From the NCBI GenBank assembly GCA_902497025.1, contig CABVDJ010000040.1:1-15910 (forward strand): a stretch of 15,910 bases of DNA, written 5' to 3'. The notes under the pieces were generated by a model. That model had not been told where the DNA came from. It saw nothing but the letters and a program-made list of their open reading frames with translations, and did no database searches. The translations under genes were made by a program, and so were the position numbers. Of the stretch, positions 14,016-15,910 are shown one piece after another. Origin of the DNA: an uncultured Collinsella sp. (GTDB lineage Bacteria > Actinomycetota > Coriobacteriia > Coriobacteriales > Coriobacteriaceae). How positions within the stretch are numbered: the stretch's first letter is position 1; each line of letters begins with the position of its first letter.

Positions 14016-15865
14016 GAAAGATCACTCTCCGTATAAGTTCTTTGGTATCCGAGCAAATATAGGCATATCCCAACGATTATAGAGGATAGGGTTCCCGCAA
14101 CCGCCGCCTTGGCGACGACCGCGGCTGCAAGGCTGGCAATTTCCATATGGTGTGCAAGACAGGACGCCGCTGCGCAGCCGATGCCGGTGACAGCGATGGC
14201 GGCGATTGCGGCAAGGTTTGAGCCCTGATCGGCACGCTTGGCATGGGCATTGAGCAGCGCAGATGACGCCGCGGCAGTTGCCGCTACCAGCACAAAGGCA
14301 GCCCAAAGGAGCGGGTCTCCCAGCGCTGCGGCAACGTTACCGAGCCCCAGCACGCCTCCGGCTGAAAGCGCGACCGTGGCCAGACGGGCAAAAAGCGCGC
14401 CCATGCCCGTTGCCGCGGCGGCGCTTGCCGGGCCGAGCCAAAATGACGCGACGCCGGCGGCGACCCCAGCTGCCAGGAAGGTATTGCCGGTCAGACAGCC
14501 AAGCGCGAGTGCACAGGTGAGCGTGGCGCTCGCGGCAGTCTCGGTGCGACCCCAAGCGATCCACCAACCGGACATGGCGGCGGCAAAGATCACCGCGACG
14601 GGCAGCATCGACAGGATGCCCTGTGCCTGCATGGTGGCGTTGGCCATGAGCACCAAAAAGCCCACAGCCGAGATGGCCGAGCCAATCTGGGGGGCCAGGC
14701 CAGCCGCCGCTCCGATCGCGATGGCCGCAATGACCAGGCCGGGAAGCGCCGCGACCCCGGCCGTTTGCATCAGCAAAAAGCTAAAGGTGCCGCACGTTAG
14801 CGCCGAGATAGTGCGCATGGTGTAGTCGCGCGCATGGCTCCAGCGCGTGCCCGCCCAGCCAAGTGCGGGGTCGACCTCGATGGCGTCGTCCTCGTAGTGC
14901 GACGGCTCGATATCGTCGAGCTCCTGCTCGTCATCCGAAAGTTCGCCAACCATTTGCTCTAGGCTGCGACGGCCCTCGCGCACGCTGCCCAGACCGGCAA
15001 GGAGCTGGTCGCAAAATGCCTCGATGCTGCTGGGGCGGTCCTGCGGCATGGGGGAGAGCGCGCTCATGAGCGCGGCCTCGGCTCCCGGGGGAAAGTGTGG
15101 TATCAGCTCGCTGGGATAGGTGGCGCCGCCGATGATGCGGTCGAGCGAGTCGGCGGGCGTGGCCGCCATAAAGGGGGCGCTGCCGCACAGGCCCTCATAG
15201 ATTACACAGGCGAGGGCAAAGACATCGGCGCGCTCATCGACCGTGCCGGTCTCGATATCGAGCTGCTCGGGCGGCATGTAGCCGATGGTGCCGCCGCGCG
15301 AGCCGCCAAAGCCACCGGCGGACGACAGTCGCGCCATGCCAAAGTCGGTGAGCTTTACATTGCCCGAGTGGTCGATGAGCACGTTGGCGGGCTTAATGTC
15401 CAGGTGGAGTACGCCATTACTATGGGCGAAGGTGAGCGCCTGGCCTAGGGCATCGGCAATGGCCGCGGCCTCGTCAAAGGTAAGTGAGTGACCGTCCACG
15501 CGGTGCAAAAACTCGGCCAGCGACATGCCATCGACATATTCCATAACCAGGTAGGCATAGGCTGTGTCGTGCGTAAAGTCGATGACCTGCACGATGTTGG
15601 GATGTTGAAGCATGGCGGCAGTGTGCGCCTCGCGCAGGACATCCATGATGTCGCTGGCGGGCATGCCGACACCGTTAATAAGGGGGATGCGCTTAATGGC
15701 GACGCGGCGGCGCAGGTGCGTGTCGCGGCAGATCTCGATGGAGCCAAAACCGCCGGTCGCAAGTGTCTCGAGCGGCTGGTACCGCTTGAGCAGCTCGCGA
15801 GAGCTGGTGCCCTCCAAAGGAACGTCCGGCGAGAACCGGGCGGTATGTTGCGAGAAAAGCGGCAT
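14012..15865 (-). CDS. Non-RD Ser/Thr kinase fused to a polytopic membrane domain
   Basis: This 617-residue protein is the first gene of the visible operon. The ATG at 15865 has GAGGG 7 bases upstream. A TTG two codons earlier abuts that site and is rejected. The kinase domain spans about 28-290: glycine loop LATGGFGS near 35-42, Lys58, Glu79, the catalytic loop HLDIKPANV with Asp156 (Leu in place of the usual Arg of HRD), DFG 174-176, and PPE 198-200. An acidic linker follows (about 305-335). From about 350 to 606 there are nine or ten Ala/Gly-rich membrane segments, and the protein ends in a short polar tail. Catalytic Lys and Asp are intact, so it is probably active without activation-loop control. 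PknA, normally beside pknB, is missing, so this may be its functional replacement. The membrane domain resembles no family I can name. Confidence 0.88.
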   Translation of the reverse strand: MPLFSQHTARFSPDVPLEGTSSRELLKRYQPLETLATGGFGSIEICRDTHLRRRVAIKRIPLINGVGMPASDIMDVLREAHTAAMLQHPNIVQVIDFTHDTAYAYLVMEYVDGMSLAEFLHRVDGHSLTFDEAAAIADALGQALTFAHSNGVLHLDIKPANVLIDHSGNVKLTDFGMARLSSAGGFGGSRGGTIGYMPPEQLDIETGTVDERADVFALACVIYEGLCGSAPFMAATPADSLDRIIGGATYPSELIPHFPPGAEAALMSALSPMPQDRPSSIEAFCDQLLAGLGSVREGRRSLEQMVGELSDDEQELDDIEPSHYEDDAIEVDPALGWAGTRWSHARDYTMRTISALTCGTFSFLLMQTAGVAALPGLVIAAIAIGAAAGLAPQIGSAISAVGFLVLMANATMQAQGILSMLPVAVIFAAAMSGWWIAWGRTETAASATLTCALALGCLTGNTFLAAGVAAGVASFWLGPASAAAATGMGALFARLATVALSAGGVLGLGNVAAALGDPLLWAAFVLVAATAAASSALLNAHAKRADQGSNLAAIAAIAVTGIGCAAASCLAHHMEIASLAAAVVAKAAVAGTLSSIIVGICLYLLGYQRTYTESDLS

Positions 15866-15910
15866 GGCCAACCCTCGTGCGTTTAAACTTCGTTTGCGAG
15901 CGGCGGGCGC

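Noticed and set aside
14012..15865. Pseudokinase call for the operon-head kinase because of HLD in place of HRD
   Set aside because: The catalytic Asp156, Lys58, the DFG motif and the glycine loop are intact. Loss of the Arg alone marks a non-RD kinase, not an inactive one.
1..15910. CRISPR array, rRNA genes or insertion sequence
   Set aside because: I saw no regularly spaced direct repeats, rRNA signatures, transposase frame or terminal inverted repeats on either strand.

Overview
The window joins two unrelated blocks of a GC-rich actinobacterial chromosome. The core-gene block follows the actinobacterial order fhaA-fhaB-pstP-rodA-pbpA-pknB. The fused rodA-pbpA gene and the general protein style suggest a Coriobacteriia member such as Collinsella or a relative. 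That placement is inference from gene content and style, not from a search.

Positions 1 to about 5523 are the right-hand end of an integrative mobile element that continues beyond the left edge. A leftward, tightly coupled gene set reads: a small excisionase-like DNA-binding protein, a DnaB/RepA-like hexameric helicase ATPase, a MobC relaxosome protein, and a VirD4/TraG coupling protein cut by the window edge. Divergent from it is a 248-residue protein of unknown function. A leftward tyrosine integrase then closes the element. The two convergent genes share a bidirectional terminator. Between the integrase and the element's end lie a perfect 54-bp palindrome, short repeats that look like integrase arm sites, a likely integrase promoter, and a 45-nt tRNA 3' fragment. 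The fragment has exactly the geometry of positions 32-76 of a tRNA with anticodon CCU (Arg), so I read it as the attachment junction. The rebuilt tRNA should lie at the unseen left end.

Positions 5524-5801 are non-coding. They hold two rightward hairpins of tRNA-terminator type, two further degraded tRNA-tail-like sequences (one inverted), and the leftward terminator of the next operon.

Positions 5802-15865 are one leftward gene cluster for control of growth and peptidoglycan synthesis by Ser/Thr phosphorylation. In transcription order it encodes a non-RD kinase fused to a polytopic membrane domain, FhaA-like and FhaB-like phosphothreonine-binding FHA proteins, a PP2C phosphatase with a long disordered N-terminal arm, a single protein fusing a SEDS glycosyltransferase (FtsW/RodA) to a class B penicillin-binding protein, and a PknB kinase with four PASTA domains. 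Four-base overlaps or gaps of 6-16 bases join the first five genes. The kinases presumably sense muropeptide or lipid II, phosphorylate the FHA proteins and wall machinery, and the phosphatase resets them. The canonical PknA slot between pbpA and pknB is empty, and the membrane kinase at the operon head may take its place.
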